The translations under genes were made by a program, and so were the position numbers. A DNA stretch of 35,791 bases from Isotricha intestinalis (taxonomy: Eukaryota; Ciliophora; Litostomatea; Vestibuliferida; Isotrichidae): positions 1-35,791 of the forward strand of contig JAJJLU010000506.1 in the NCBI GenBank assembly GCA_023807065.1. The letters are read 5' to 3'. Under the pieces are notes generated by a model. The model was not told the origin of the DNA and made no database searches. It saw only the letters and a program-made list of their open reading frames with translations. Shown here piece after piece: positions 18,204 through 27,913 of this stretch. Each line of letters begins with the position of its first letter. The first letter of the stretch is position 1.

Positions 18204-19589
18204 ATGTCAAGACCATTGTCAGGAAAAAAAGAATTAAGTAAAAGTCAATCTAAAATAATAATAATAAAAAAAGATAGAATAAATAGTGCAAAAGCAAAAG
18301 GAAGTACATTAACAGTTGAACAAGGATCATATAAAGTACAATATAATATGGGTTTGAATAGTCAAAATTTAAATAAAGATAAAATAGATATTACATTAAA
18401 AAATATAGAAAAATCAGTTGAAATATATAAAAATAATAAAAAAAATTCAAAAGAAATTCCAGATTTTTATAAATTAAAAACAAATTCAAATGAATTAAAT
18501 GAGGAAAATAATAATATGAATTTAATTGAAAATGAAACACCAAACGAAAAAAATTCAGAAAAAAATGAAAAAGAAAATAATTCAAATAAAACAATTGATG
18601 AGGAAAAATCAATAAAAAAAACAAATCAAAATATTAAATTACAAATGTATAATAATAAAAATAATCCATTTAAAGAAAAAAAAAATTCAAAAGAAGAAAT
18701 ACAAATTCCTCAATATATAATATATAATTCAAGAAATGATTCATATAGTGAAGAAGAAGATAATCAAAGATATGAAAGATGTATAATATGTGAAAGAAAG
18801 ATCCCTTATAATAATATATTTTCTTGCCAAAGTAAAAATCATAAAATATGTAGAAGATGTGTAAAAAATTATTATGAAGATCTAATAGAACAAGGAGAAA
18901 GAAAAATTAAATGTCCAATTTTTTATTGTGATTCTCCTTTTGATAAATTACTATTAAAGAATATAATAAGTATTCATCATTATAATTTATTAGATGGAAA
19001 ACCAAATATGATTTCTCAATTAACATCATATCATTTAAAAGAAAATTATAATTCAATTTATGATGAAAAAGAAACTTTAAAATTATATACAAAAAGACAT
19101 GTTTTAGATATAAATTCAAATCAAAATTTTTTTATGTTTAACAAAGCAAAAAATCAATTTTGTTCAAAATGTAATGAAAGTTCTTTATTCAGTAAAATTG
19201 GAGGTCACTTTATTAAATGTTTAAATTGTTTTCATAGAATATGTAAATATTGTTTAAAAGAATTCGATGAATTTCATATGGATATTGGTTATGAAGATCA
19301 TTGTAAAGTTTATTATCGATTAGAAAATGATAACATTGAAAAGAATTCTTGTATATATGAATTTTTAATTCAATTATTTTTTGTCATTGCTAGTTTTTCT
19401 TTTTTGTTTATTGGAAGTTTTAAATATTTTAAATTGTTTTTTCAAAAGATTTTTTGTGTTAAAAATTATGATTCTTGGTATTTTTGGATTTTTGTTTATT
19501 TTTTTACTTTTATATTTTTTATTTGCTCTATTCCTTTTTTACTAATTGGATTCCCTTATTTTCCAATTTTCACTGCTATTTTTAATTAA
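18204..19589 (+). CDS. RING/TRIAD-like membrane-anchored ubiquitin ligase candidate
   Basis: A 461-residue protein. Residues 1-185 are disordered. A RING-type zinc module at about 191-243 has CIIC (193/196), Cys208, His213, Cys216, Cys219, Cys237 and Cys242. A second Cys-rich module at 320-367 (CSKC, then IGGHFIKCLNCFHRICKYC) resembles the RING2 or IBR part of RING-between-RING ligases. In RING2 the residue after GG is the catalytic Cys; here it is His335. Only two zinc modules are visible rather than three. Two C-terminal transmembrane segments (about 385-405 and 426-455) anchor it to a membrane. A membrane-bound E3 role is likely, but whether it can form the RBR thioester is doubtful. ATG start, TAA stop. 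Confidence 0.75.
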   Translation: MSRPLSGKKELSKSQSKIIIIKKDRINSAKAKGSTLTVEQGSYKVQYNMGLNSQNLNKDKIDITLKNIEKSVEIYKNNKKNSKEIPDFYKLKTNSNELNEENNNMNLIENETPNEKNSEKNEKENNSNKTIDEEKSIKKTNQNIKLQMYNNKNNPFKEKKNSKEEIQIPQYIIYNSRNDSYSEEEDNQRYERCIICERKIPYNNIFSCQSKNHKICRRCVKNYYEDLIEQGERKIKCPIFYCDSPFDKLLLKNIISIHHYNLLDGKPNMISQLTSYHLKENYNSIYDEKETLKLYTKRHVLDINSNQNFFMFNKAKNQFCSKCNESSLFSKIGGHFIKCLNCFHRICKYCLKEFDEFHMDIGYEDHCKVYYRLENDNIEKNSCIYEFLIQLFFVIASFSFLFIGSFKYFKLFFQKIFCVKNYDSWYFWIFVYFFTFIFFICSIPFLLIGFPYFPIFTAIFN

Positions 19590-19670
19590 TGATATTTTTA
19601 TTTATTTTTTTTTTCTTTTTTAATATTTTAATTCTATTTAGATAAATTGTAATTTTTTTTTTATTTTTTT

Positions 19671-19725
19671 AATCAATGAATGGAATATTTTTTTTTTAAT
19701 TTTTTAATCAATGAATGGAATATTT
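19671..19725 (+). repeat. Tandem duplication of the start-codon region, creating a mini upstream ORF
   Basis: An identical 20-nt block (AATCAATGAATGGAATATTT) occurs at 19671-19690 and again at 19706-19725, 35 nt apart, each preceded by a T tract. The second copy holds the ATG (19711) of the long membrane protein. The first copy has an identical ATG at 19676 that opens a seven-codon frame ending at TAA 19697-19699. Because 35 is not a multiple of three, the first ATG is out of frame with the main gene and would act as an upstream ORF if transcribed. Confidence 0.8.
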
Positions 19726-22700
19726 ATTTTTATATTTTATTTGATTAAATTTTGTTATTCAATTAGATATAACATTACAATTAGTAATGAAGCAGAAAAA
19801 ATTAATGAAGATATTACTATTTTCCAAGGTCAATATAAAACTTTATATGCAAATGTATTTATTCAAGATAATAACTTAGATAATAAAGATTTTTTAACTC
19901 CAACTTATAATGTAATTTTTTTGAATGATTCAACCCCTTTTAAATTATTAAATAATAATTTTACAATAGATATAACAGAAGGAAATATTTTTCCTTTTGA
20001 AATTGGGATTCCATGTAATTCAAAAATTGACTTAAATAAAAGTTATACAATTAAATTAAATTCTTTAAATGAAAATTTCTCAATAAAAGAATTTACAATT
20101 AAAATTAAGAACGAAACACAAGATTTACAATTAAATATTTATAAATATAGAGCAAGTACTTCTGATTCTATAATCTTATATTCTGAATCAAAAAGTATTA
20201 AAAATATAGATGGTATAAATTTAACATTTTCAAATATTTCACCAAAAGATAATACTTCTTTTAAAATTTTACCTTATGAAAAAAATCAACTTTTAGTATT
20301 TAAATTTAATTATTCAAATTTTAATATTTTAAGTAATAACACTTGTTTCAAAAATATTTCTGAGATATCAATTGATAGACTATATTATAGAGATAATGTA
20401 AATATTACTTCATTTGAAGGAATTTTTCTTCAAAATTCTATATTAAGTATGAGAGTTGAAAATAGTTCAATAATAAATTCTTTGAATATTTCAATAAATC
20501 TTGATTTTAATTATTTATTTTTATTTTGTTCTTTAATTGATATTGATAAACAATTTCCAAATGTAACAGATATAATTTCTCAAAATGAAACTAAAGAATA
20601 TCATAATTTTTTTAAATTTCAAAATTATTCAACTGAAAAAAGTTTTATATTTTTTGATAATTTAGATATGTATAAAGAATATAAATTAAAATGTGTTTTT
20701 AATTTCACAACATCAAAAAAAATACAAAATTCGCTTACTTTTGGTGATTTTCCTGGATCTAATTTTCGTATTAAACTTAAACCAAAATATTATAATAATA
20801 TTAATCCTACAAATTGTATTAATTTTCAATTTGAAGAATTGAATGATGAAGAAGAAAAAAATTTTACAAATACAATTATTAATTATTGTAACAATTATTT
20901 TTTTTATTATGCTCAGCAAATTTGGAATAAATGTATAAAAAGAGAATTCGAAAATAATTTGGGAATTTGTGTCATTGCCAAAAATAATAATACTAAAGAT
21001 AATAATTTTGAAAACAGATTTAATTCTTTTATTAATTCAATTAATTCTAAAGAAAAACTTAAAGAATTATCTATATCAGATAATATCACAAATAAATTCA
21101 AAAATTATACTTTAGAAAATGATAATGAAGAACCAAAAAAAGAGAATTATTTATTTTCAGATTATAGTTTGAAAAATAATACAATAAAATTTAAATCTAA
21201 AAATAACAAAAACACAACTTCTCAATGCTATTACAGATTATCAAATAAAATTTTAGAAGAAATAGAATTTTCAAAAAATAATTCATATATTATTATAAAT
21301 GATACACAAAATGAATATTCAATAGATATTCCTTCAGAATTTAATCAAAGTGATATTACCATAAATTTTATATTTCAATGTTATAATTTACCAAATTTCA
21401 GTTATCATTATCTTCATTCAACATTTATAGTGTTTCAAATAATGAATAATAAAATAATATCATCGAATTTTGCTTTGCTTCCAAATTGTAATGATTCAAA
21501 AAATCAATATTTACCTCAATGCTTTAATAGACCTTTAAAAACAAGTTTAATTTCTATTAACATAGTTAATACTATACATTTATCAATTAATAAATCTGAA
21601 ATCATAAATTTTCAAAAAAAAAAAGATAACTTATATTTAGCAATTAATTACTTAAAAGAATTTATAAATAAAAACGAAAAAAAAAAAAGTGATTATGTAA
21701 TTTCAAATTTTTTTATGATGGTTTCAGATTTTTTATTTATGTTAAAATGTAGAGATTATATTAATTATGAATATTGTCTAAAAGAAAAACAAATGATAAC
21801 AGAAAAAATAGCAAATTTATTTAATGAACATTTTCCAATAAATCAACCAAAAAAGAAAATCGAATTTTCCCGAAAATTTTTTTCATTTTTTTATTTTACA
21901 TTAAATTCAGATTCTTTTTCAAAGGAAACAACATTAAAATTAATTCCAATAATAAAAAATATATTTAATTATGATAAAAGTAAATTGAATTCTTATTCAG
22001 AAATATTTGTGTCAAGAATATATTTTTCTTCAATCAATAATTTAATTTCATCAGTAATATTTTCTCAATTAATAGAAAATAATTTTGAATTTGATGAAAA
22101 TAACTTAATTAAAAATGATATAATTCCTTTAATTTCTCATCTTTTAAAAAAATTGTGTGGTTTATTTATTTATCCTTCTTCTATAAGAGTTGAAAAAGAA
22201 TATTTTCTTTCATTTGATAATTATGATTATATAGTTAAAGTTTCTCAAAATTTAAAAACTATTAATTATTTAGATGAAAATGTTAATGTTACTTTTAATG
22301 CAGGATATAAAACTAAAAGTAAACATTATTGTTTTGTAAAATTTAAAAATTATCCTCTTTTTAATTATAAAAAGAAAAATGAATTTTATAATAAAGTTTA
22401 TCAATTAAGTTATAAAGAAGAAAAAAACGATAATAACATTTATGGTAAGGTTCCCTTCACTTATGGATTTAGATTTGAATTTAATAATGTTAAAAAAGAA
22501 AATCAATATTGTTATTATTTTGGTTATCTTAAAGATTTTATGGAAAATGTTCCTTCTAATGTTCGATTTACTTCTTCTGAAGTTATTACTATAAGAAATG
22601 ATAAAGACAAAAATAAAGTATCTTGTCAATCTTTACAATTTGGAGATGTTACTATTGGAAAAAATAATATTAATGGAATAATATTATATGAAAATTCATT

Positions 22701-22851
22701 AGGAATTTATAATATTATAATTTTTATAATATTATTAATACTTTTAATAGCTATTTTTGTTATTTTAATTTTCCAAAAAAAAAAGAATGTGGAAATTGAA
22801 AAAAAGAATGCTACTTTTTGTTCTATTAATTCAGTGTTAACTGAAGAATAA
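19711..22851 (+). CDS. Large type I membrane glycoprotein of unknown family
   Basis: A 1046-residue protein. The N terminus (MNGIFIFIFYLIKFCYS) is a hydrophobic signal peptide. One transmembrane segment near residues 1003-1027 is followed by a Lys-rich stop-transfer (QKKKN) and a short cytoplasmic tail. The ectodomain holds a very large number of N-x-S/T sequons, well over twenty, fitting an exported glycoprotein. Its first 370 residues look beta-rich. A helical stretch at about 640-830 leads to a Cys-containing beta-rich juxtamembrane part (ending VSCQSLQFGDVTIG). That layout recalls REJ/GAIN-type receptors of protists, but no GPS cleavage motif is visible, so the comparison is weak. Likely a cell-surface receptor or adhesin. 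ATG chosen because it opens the signal peptide; TAA stop. Confidence 0.8.
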   Translation: MNGIFIFIFYLIKFCYSIRYNITISNEAEKINEDITIFQGQYKTLYANVFIQDNNLDNKDFLTPTYNVIFLNDSTPFKLLNNNFTIDITEGNIFPFEIGIPCNSKIDLNKSYTIKLNSLNENFSIKEFTIKIKNETQDLQLNIYKYRASTSDSIILYSESKSIKNIDGINLTFSNISPKDNTSFKILPYEKNQLLVFKFNYSNFNILSNNTCFKNISEISIDRLYYRDNVNITSFEGIFLQNSILSMRVENSSIINSLNISINLDFNYLFLFCSLIDIDKQFPNVTDIISQNETKEYHNFFKFQNYSTEKSFIFFDNLDMYKEYKLKCVFNFTTSKKIQNSLTFGDFPGSNFRIKLKPKYYNNINPTNCINFQFEELNDEEEKNFTNTIINYCNNYFFYYAQQIWNKCIKREFENNLGICVIAKNNNTKDNNFENRFNSFINSINSKEKLKELSISDNITNKFKNYTLENDNEEPKKENYLFSDYSLKNNTIKFKSKNNKNTTSQCYYRLSNKILEEIEFSKNNSYIIINDTQNEYSIDIPSEFNQSDITINFIFQCYNLPNFSYHYLHSTFIVFQIMNNKIISSNFALLPNCNDSKNQYLPQCFNRPLKTSLISINIVNTIHLSINKSEIINFQKKKDNLYLAINYLKEFINKNEKKKSDYVISNFFMMVSDFLFMLKCRDYINYEYCLKEKQMITEKIANLFNEHFPINQPKKKIEFSRKFFSFFYFTLNSDSFSKETTLKLIPIIKNIFNYDKSKLNSYSEIFVSRIYFSSINNLISSVIFSQLIENNFEFDENNLIKNDIIPLISHLLKKLCGLFIYPSSIRVEKEYFLSFDNYDYIVKVSQNLKTINYLDENVNVTFNAGYKTKSKHYCFVKFKNYPLFNYKKKNEFYNKVYQLSYKEEKNDNNIYGKVPFTYGFRFEFNNVKKENQYCYYFGYLKDFMENVPSNVRFTSSEVITIRNDKDKNKVSCQSLQFGDVTIGKNNINGIILYENSLGIYNIIIFIILLILLIAIFVILIFQKKKNVEIEKKNATFCSINSVLTEE

Positions 22852-22978
22852 TATTTAAAAATATATTTATAAATAAATTTATTTGAATTATTTATTATTA
22901 TTGAAATAATATATATTTATCTGATATATTAAAATAAAAAAAAATATTAAAAGAAAATAAATTTAAAAATTAAAGAAT

Positions 22979-25324
22979 CTAATTACTACTACTACTTAAA
23001 TTATCAAATTGAGGATTACATTTATCTAACATAGAAAGATCAACAAACTGTCCATATTGAGCAAAACTATTATTAAAATTTAAAATATTAATTTTATCAG
23101 GATTTTCATCAATGCTATCATCACTAGAATAATCATTGCTATTATATTTATCATTATCTTCATTATCACCTTCATAAATTTCTTCATCACTAGAATAAAT
23201 ATATCTATTATTATCATCATCATCACTTTCCTTAATATTAATATTTAAATTATTTTGTATCATATTAATTTTCTCAATTTCCCATTCACTTAACTTATAA
23301 TCAAAATTGCTTTCCATTTTTAACCAAGGATGAGATAACATTGTTTTAGCAGAAGCTCTTTTTTCAGGATAATATTCTAACATAGGTAATAAAAAATCAC
23401 TTAAAGCATTAGCTTCATTTTCTTTAATATGATATTTTTTAAATAAAACTTTTTTTAAAGGATAATATTGTAAACCTTGAATTCTTTTTAATTTCCCATC
23501 TTTACTAAAATATTTATAAGATTCAGAACCACTTAAAGCAAATTTTTTTGGCATTTTTCCTAATAATTCAATAAATTGAGCTAAATGATCATCATTTTTA
23601 ATGTAATTATCTCCTTTTCTAGGTTCAAATAAATAATCACCTGTAATCAATTCAAATATTATACAAGCAAAAGACCATATATCACAACTTTCATTATAAT
23701 TTATTCCTAATATTACTTCTGGAGATCTATATTGTCTTGTTTGTATACATGTTGAATAATGTTTATTTATATAACATGCATTTCCCATATCACATATTTT
23801 TACTTTTATTTTATTATTTATTTCAATTCCTTTTTTATTCATTTTTTCCTTTAATGTTTTGTATACTAGTATTTTTTGCTCTTCTGTTTTTGCTTCTTTT
23901 AACATTTTATTACGTAATATTATTTCCTTTCTATAATTTATGTTTGTTAATAATTTCTTTCTTTCTTTTTTATAATTACTTATTTGATTACTATAATTTT
24001 TAATTTCATCATAATAATGATCTTTATTTTCATTTTCTTCTTCTTCATCTTCATCTTTCCAATTATTTTTTAATATTAATTTTGGTAAACTTAATGAACG
24101 AGGTCTTTCTATTAATTCATCTATATTATAATTATTAATATCTATATCACCTTCTATTTTTTCCTGTAATAATTCATTTTTTTTCTTTGCCATAATTTCT
24201 ATTATTTGTTTATCAATTTCTTCTTTTGATAAACCTTGTTTTTCTAATTTTTTAATTTGTTTTTTTTTATATTTTTGATTTTTTTTCTTTAATTTTTTCC
24301 CAGTTGTATTATTTCTTTGATTATTATTATCAGTGGAACTAGAATCATTATCATCATTTTTTTTGTTGGAATTACTTTTTTTAATTTTTTTATTCTTAAG
24401 TTTAGAAACATCATAATAACCATTTTCATTAATATCTTTTAATTCATTTTCAGTTAAGCAAACTAATATATTTTCAGGTTTTAAATCAGTGTGAATAACA
24501 CCACAAATTCTATGTAAAAAATCTAATCCAATTAAAATTTGTTTTGCAATTATTCTAACATAAGGAATAGGAATTCCTTTATAATTATATCTTTTAATAA
24601 TTTCTAATAAACTAACTCCCATAATTTCAAAAACTAAACAAAAATGTTTTCCATTTTGCCCATGATAAATAAAACTATTTAATAATTGGCAAATATTACT
24701 ATGATCTTTTTTAATTCCATTTTTAATTTTTTGAGGTTCATCTTTATAATAATTAATTAAGCTATTAACCCATAATTTATCAAAATTATGTTTTTCTAAT
24801 TCTAATAAAATTTCAACTTCATCATAAGCAGCATCAATATATTGTTGTGCACTTTTTTGAATTTTAATCGCAACATAATTATTATATTTAACATCTAAAG
24901 CTAGCCAACAAGTTGAAAAATGACCAAAACCTAATTTTTGCATTATTATATATCTATCTAATAATATTTCTCCTACATGAACTGGATGATAACCATTTAT
25001 TTTATAATCACTTAATCCTTCATCTTCACTATTTTCTGAATCTGTATATTTTGGTAAATTTACTTGTTTTTGATTGTAATATACAAAATTTAAAGGATTT
25101 TTTATTTGATATGATATTTGCTTCTTTTCTTCTTTCTTTGGAGATGATATTTCAGGAAAATATTCATCTATATTTACTATTGTTTCACTTTTCTTCTGAG
25201 GATTCTTGTTCTGACGTTTCTTGTTTTTTTCTATTTTTGGTTTTTTAAACTTTTTAACAATTTATAATTGTTGTAAGGTTATTAAATAAGGTTTTTTACT
25301 TTTGTTTTTATTTTTTGGGTTCAT
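22979..25324 (-). CDS. SR-protein-specific kinase (SRPK family), two exons proposed
   Basis: Kinase numbering here starts at the internal Met coded at 24943. Gly-rich loop GFGHFSTCW (5-13), ATP-binding Lys27 (VAIK), catalytic HTDLKPEN (151-158), and DMGNA (385-389) with the SRPK-typical Met in place of Phe in DFG. TRQYRSPE and the lobe end at HPWL follow. A spacer of about 210 residues, rich in Lys, Asn and Asp, splits the kinase between its two lobes, as in SRPKs. These kinases phosphorylate Arg-Ser domains of splicing factors. The open frame continues upstream of that Met (reading HPVHVGEILLDRYI before it) for about 95 codons without an ATG and meets a TAA at 25262-25264. A GT-AG intron at 25231-25299 links it in frame to an ATG at 25322-25324, giving about 758 residues. 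Stop is TAG. Kinase call firm, 5' exon moderate. Confidence 0.85.
25231..25299 (-). other. Proposed 5' intron of the SR kinase gene
   Basis: On the minus strand the segment begins GTAAAAAACC and ends AAAAATAG, is 69 nt (a multiple of three) and contains the in-frame TAA that would otherwise cut the N terminus off. Removing it joins eight codons from ATG 25324 to the open frame. The GTAAAA donor matches the two introns of the gene at 29995. It is longer than those introns, which lowers confidence. Confidence 0.45.
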
Positions 25325-26049
25325 TTTTAGAATTTTTTTAAGTTAAATTTTATATATGAATATATAAATTATTTATATAATGATTTACATTCCCAAAATT
25401 TAAAAAATTTTTATTTATCAGTCAAAGGTTTGATATAATCAATCAAATCTTTTCCTTTTTTCAATAATTCTCTCATTTGGATTATTCATATCATTCAAAA
25501 CTAAAACAGGGAAAACAATTATTTTTTTATCTGCAAAAATATTAATTACTTCGTTTATAATATTTTAATAAATTTTTAGTGAATGAAAAGAAAATATCAT
25601 TATAAATTCTTAGATCTCCTAAAAAATTCCCTTTTCCAATAATGTCTTCTCTTTTTTGTTATATTAAAATAATTTATTATAATCTACATCATTTTTAAAT
25701 TCTTTTGTATCATTTACTCATATATTTATATTTCTTATTGAACTTCCTATCATTTTAAAATAATCTTCTTCAAATATAATTTTTTCTTTTTATTGATCAA
25801 ACAAATTTAAATGGCTATTACCCTTGAATTAATATATTTAAAATATAAAAATCATTAATATAATTGAAAATAATTATTATTCAATTAGAAAATTTAAAAT
25901 AAATAAACTCATTTTTTAATAATAAATAAATATAATAATAAAAATCCAATTCTATTTTTTCCTCCTAATATAGTTTTAAATTCTATATTTCTTTAAAACT
26001 ACAATAAATCTTATTTAAATATATCAATAAAATATTTGATAATAATCAA
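25325..26049. other. Intergenic interval holding a decayed gene
   Basis: About 720 nt between the SR kinase 5' end and the TLDc gene 3' end. The middle part is the pseudogene at 25411-25828. The part 25829-26049 is AT-rich spacer with no motif. Confidence 0.5.
25411..25828 (-). pseudogene. Decayed protein-coding relic, family unknown
   Basis: Read on the minus strand, one frame runs from 25828 with coherent protein sequence (FKGNSHLNLFDQ, then KEKIIFEEDYFKMIGSS) broken by TAA at 25790-25792, TGA at 25718-25720 and TAA at 25664-25666. The coding sense then jumps frame at an A6 run (25652-25657), reading EDIIGKGNFLGDLRIY. It jumps again near 25560, reading FADKKIIVFPVLVLNDM, and a third time at another A6 run (25456-25461), ending GKDLIDYIKPLTDK before TAA at 25411. 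Composition is less AT-rich than true spacer. Three stops and three frame breaks in about 139 codons indicate a pseudogene. I cannot name the parent family. No GT-AG introns fit the breaks. Confidence 0.6.
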
Positions 26050-27654
26050 TTAACGTTTTTTTCTTTTTATAATGACTTTAAACACTTCAATTTTTTCAAT
26101 AAAAAAATTGTTCAGTCCTTTTGTACATAAATAATCTTTGTCATCATAAAATTCATGACAATACATTCCTCCAGTATTACCATAAGTCCATAATTGAGGA
26201 TGTTCGTTATTTCCTCCAAAAAATGGACCAAAATCTTCATGACAAAAAATTGATTTATCAGGAATTTTAGTTCTAAATTTTTTTTTAAAATTTAATGAAA
26301 AAATAAAAGCATGCTTATCATATTTTTCATTGCTTTTATCATCAAAAGATACACTTGCATATCCACCTAATCTAATATTATTATTATTATCTTTTCCATT
26401 TTCATTTTCCTTTTCTTTTATTTTTAATAAAGTCAAAGTTGCTCCTATATTATCACATTCTTCATGAAATTTTTCACATTTTATATTGTTATACATTTTG
26501 AATTTTAATTTAAACTGTACATTAAAAAATTTTGGGAAACAATCTATTAGAAAATCTTTATCAGATTCTAATAATATTTCACTTTCAATATTTAATTCCC
26601 TTTTAACATGATAATTATATCTTGGATAATAACTAGAGTTATTAATTAATTGTTTATTATTAAATCCTCTATTATTTATAGGAGATTTCGATAATCCCTT
26701 TTTAGTTTTTGGAGTTTCAAGAAAATTAATAAATTTATCATAATCATCTTCTTCATCATCATCATCATTACTAATTTCTTTGTAACTATCATTTTCATAA
26801 TCTTTATCACTTTGATTATTATTGTCAATACTATTCATCGATAACATTGATGAATCTAAAAGCTCTGCTAATGATTTTTTCTTATTTCTTTCTTTTTCTT
26901 TTAAATATAATTGTTTCCAATAATTAATTTGGTTATTTTTACATTTTTCCATGGTATGATATTTTTTGTTTTTATAAGGAAATTCTTGTGAACATTCTTT
27001 ACATTTAATAATTCTCATTTCACATTCCTTTTTTTTATGAGTAATTATATTTTTATTTTTAACTTGAATTTTACATAAAGGGCAAGGAACAAATTGTTCA
27101 CCACATTTACTTTCATGTTTTTCTTTTTCATAATATCTAATATCAATTGAACAATATTTACATTTTCTATTAGAATAACCACAAATTTTTGCATGTTCAA
27201 TACATTCTTTTTTGCCAGAAATGACTTTTTTACAAGTTAAACATAAAAAATCTGCATAATCGCATTTTAATAGATGTTCTTTATATTCTTTTACTTTTAT
27301 TTTTGGACAAAGATCTGAATTTATACAATTTACTTTTATTTCTTGTATAACTCTTAATAATGTTTTATCTATTTTTTTTGGAATAAATTCACTTTCACAT
27401 AACAAACATTCTTTTATATCTTTACTACAATCTTCACATATTAGATATTCACAATTAGAACATTGAACTGAATTTAATGAAAAAAAAGAACATTTTAAAC
27501 AATGAATTTGCTCTCCTATATCTTTACATTCTTCAATAAACTTTTGTGGATTTATTTTATTTAATTTATTTTGATTTTCTGTCAATTCAAATAAAACATT
27601 GAATTTGGCTTTTATTTCAGATTCAATTGATAAAGATATAAAAGAATTCGACAT
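26050..27654 (-). CDS. RING/TRAF zinc-finger protein with C-terminal TLDc domain
   Basis: A 534-residue protein. Residues 52-86 carry eight Cys as four CxxC-type pairs (52/55, 65/68, 73/76, 83/86), a RING-like treble. Residues about 110-240 hold repeated Cys/His knuckles of TRAF type (for example CPLCKIQVKNKNIITHKKKEC). An acidic Asp/Glu/Ser linker spans 270-350. The C-terminal domain (about 358-530) is TLDc: FHEECDNIGATLTLLK, LGGYASVSFDD, HAFIFSLNFKKKF, GPFFGG and FIEKIEVFKV follow the family order. TLDc proteins (OXR1, NCOA7, TBC1D24) interact with the vacuolar ATPase and oxidative-stress responses. TRAF-TLDc combinations suggest a ubiquitin-related adaptor. ATG start, TAA stop; 3' end faces the relic. 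Confidence 0.88.
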   Translation of the reverse strand: MSNSFISLSIESEIKAKFNVLFELTENQNKLNKINPQKFIEECKDIGEQIHCLKCSFFSLNSVQCSNCEYLICEDCSKDIKECLLCESEFIPKKIDKTLLRVIQEIKVNCINSDLCPKIKVKEYKEHLLKCDYADFLCLTCKKVISGKKECIEHAKICGYSNRKCKYCSIDIRYYEKEKHESKCGEQFVPCPLCKIQVKNKNIITHKKKECEMRIIKCKECSQEFPYKNKKYHTMEKCKNNQINYWKQLYLKEKERNKKKSLAELLDSSMLSMNSIDNNNQSDKDYENDSYKEISNDDDDEEDDYDKFINFLETPKTKKGLSKSPINNRGFNNKQLINNSSYYPRYNYHVKRELNIESEILLESDKDFLIDCFPKFFNVQFKLKFKMYNNIKCEKFHEECDNIGATLTLLKIKEKENENGKDNNNNIRLGGYASVSFDDKSNEKYDKHAFIFSLNFKKKFRTKIPDKSIFCHEDFGPFFGGNNEHPQLWTYGNTGGMYCHEFYDDKDYLCTKGLNNFFIEKIEVFKVIIKRKKR

Positions 27655-27913
27655 TTTTTAATAAATAGACTTTAATTTTTATTATTTAATTTTTTATTTT
27701 TCTATTATAAATTTATTTTCAATTTGTTTTTAAAATAATCATTTTAAAATTTTAAATGAATTATTTTTTATTTGTTTAAAATTATGCAAAATTTATATAA
27801 ACATTATTATATATTTAATTATATTTCCTAAATATCTAAAAGTTAAAATTTATTTTCAATAACTGAACCATTCACATAATTCAATTTAATTTTTATTTTT
27901 AATAAACTGATAA

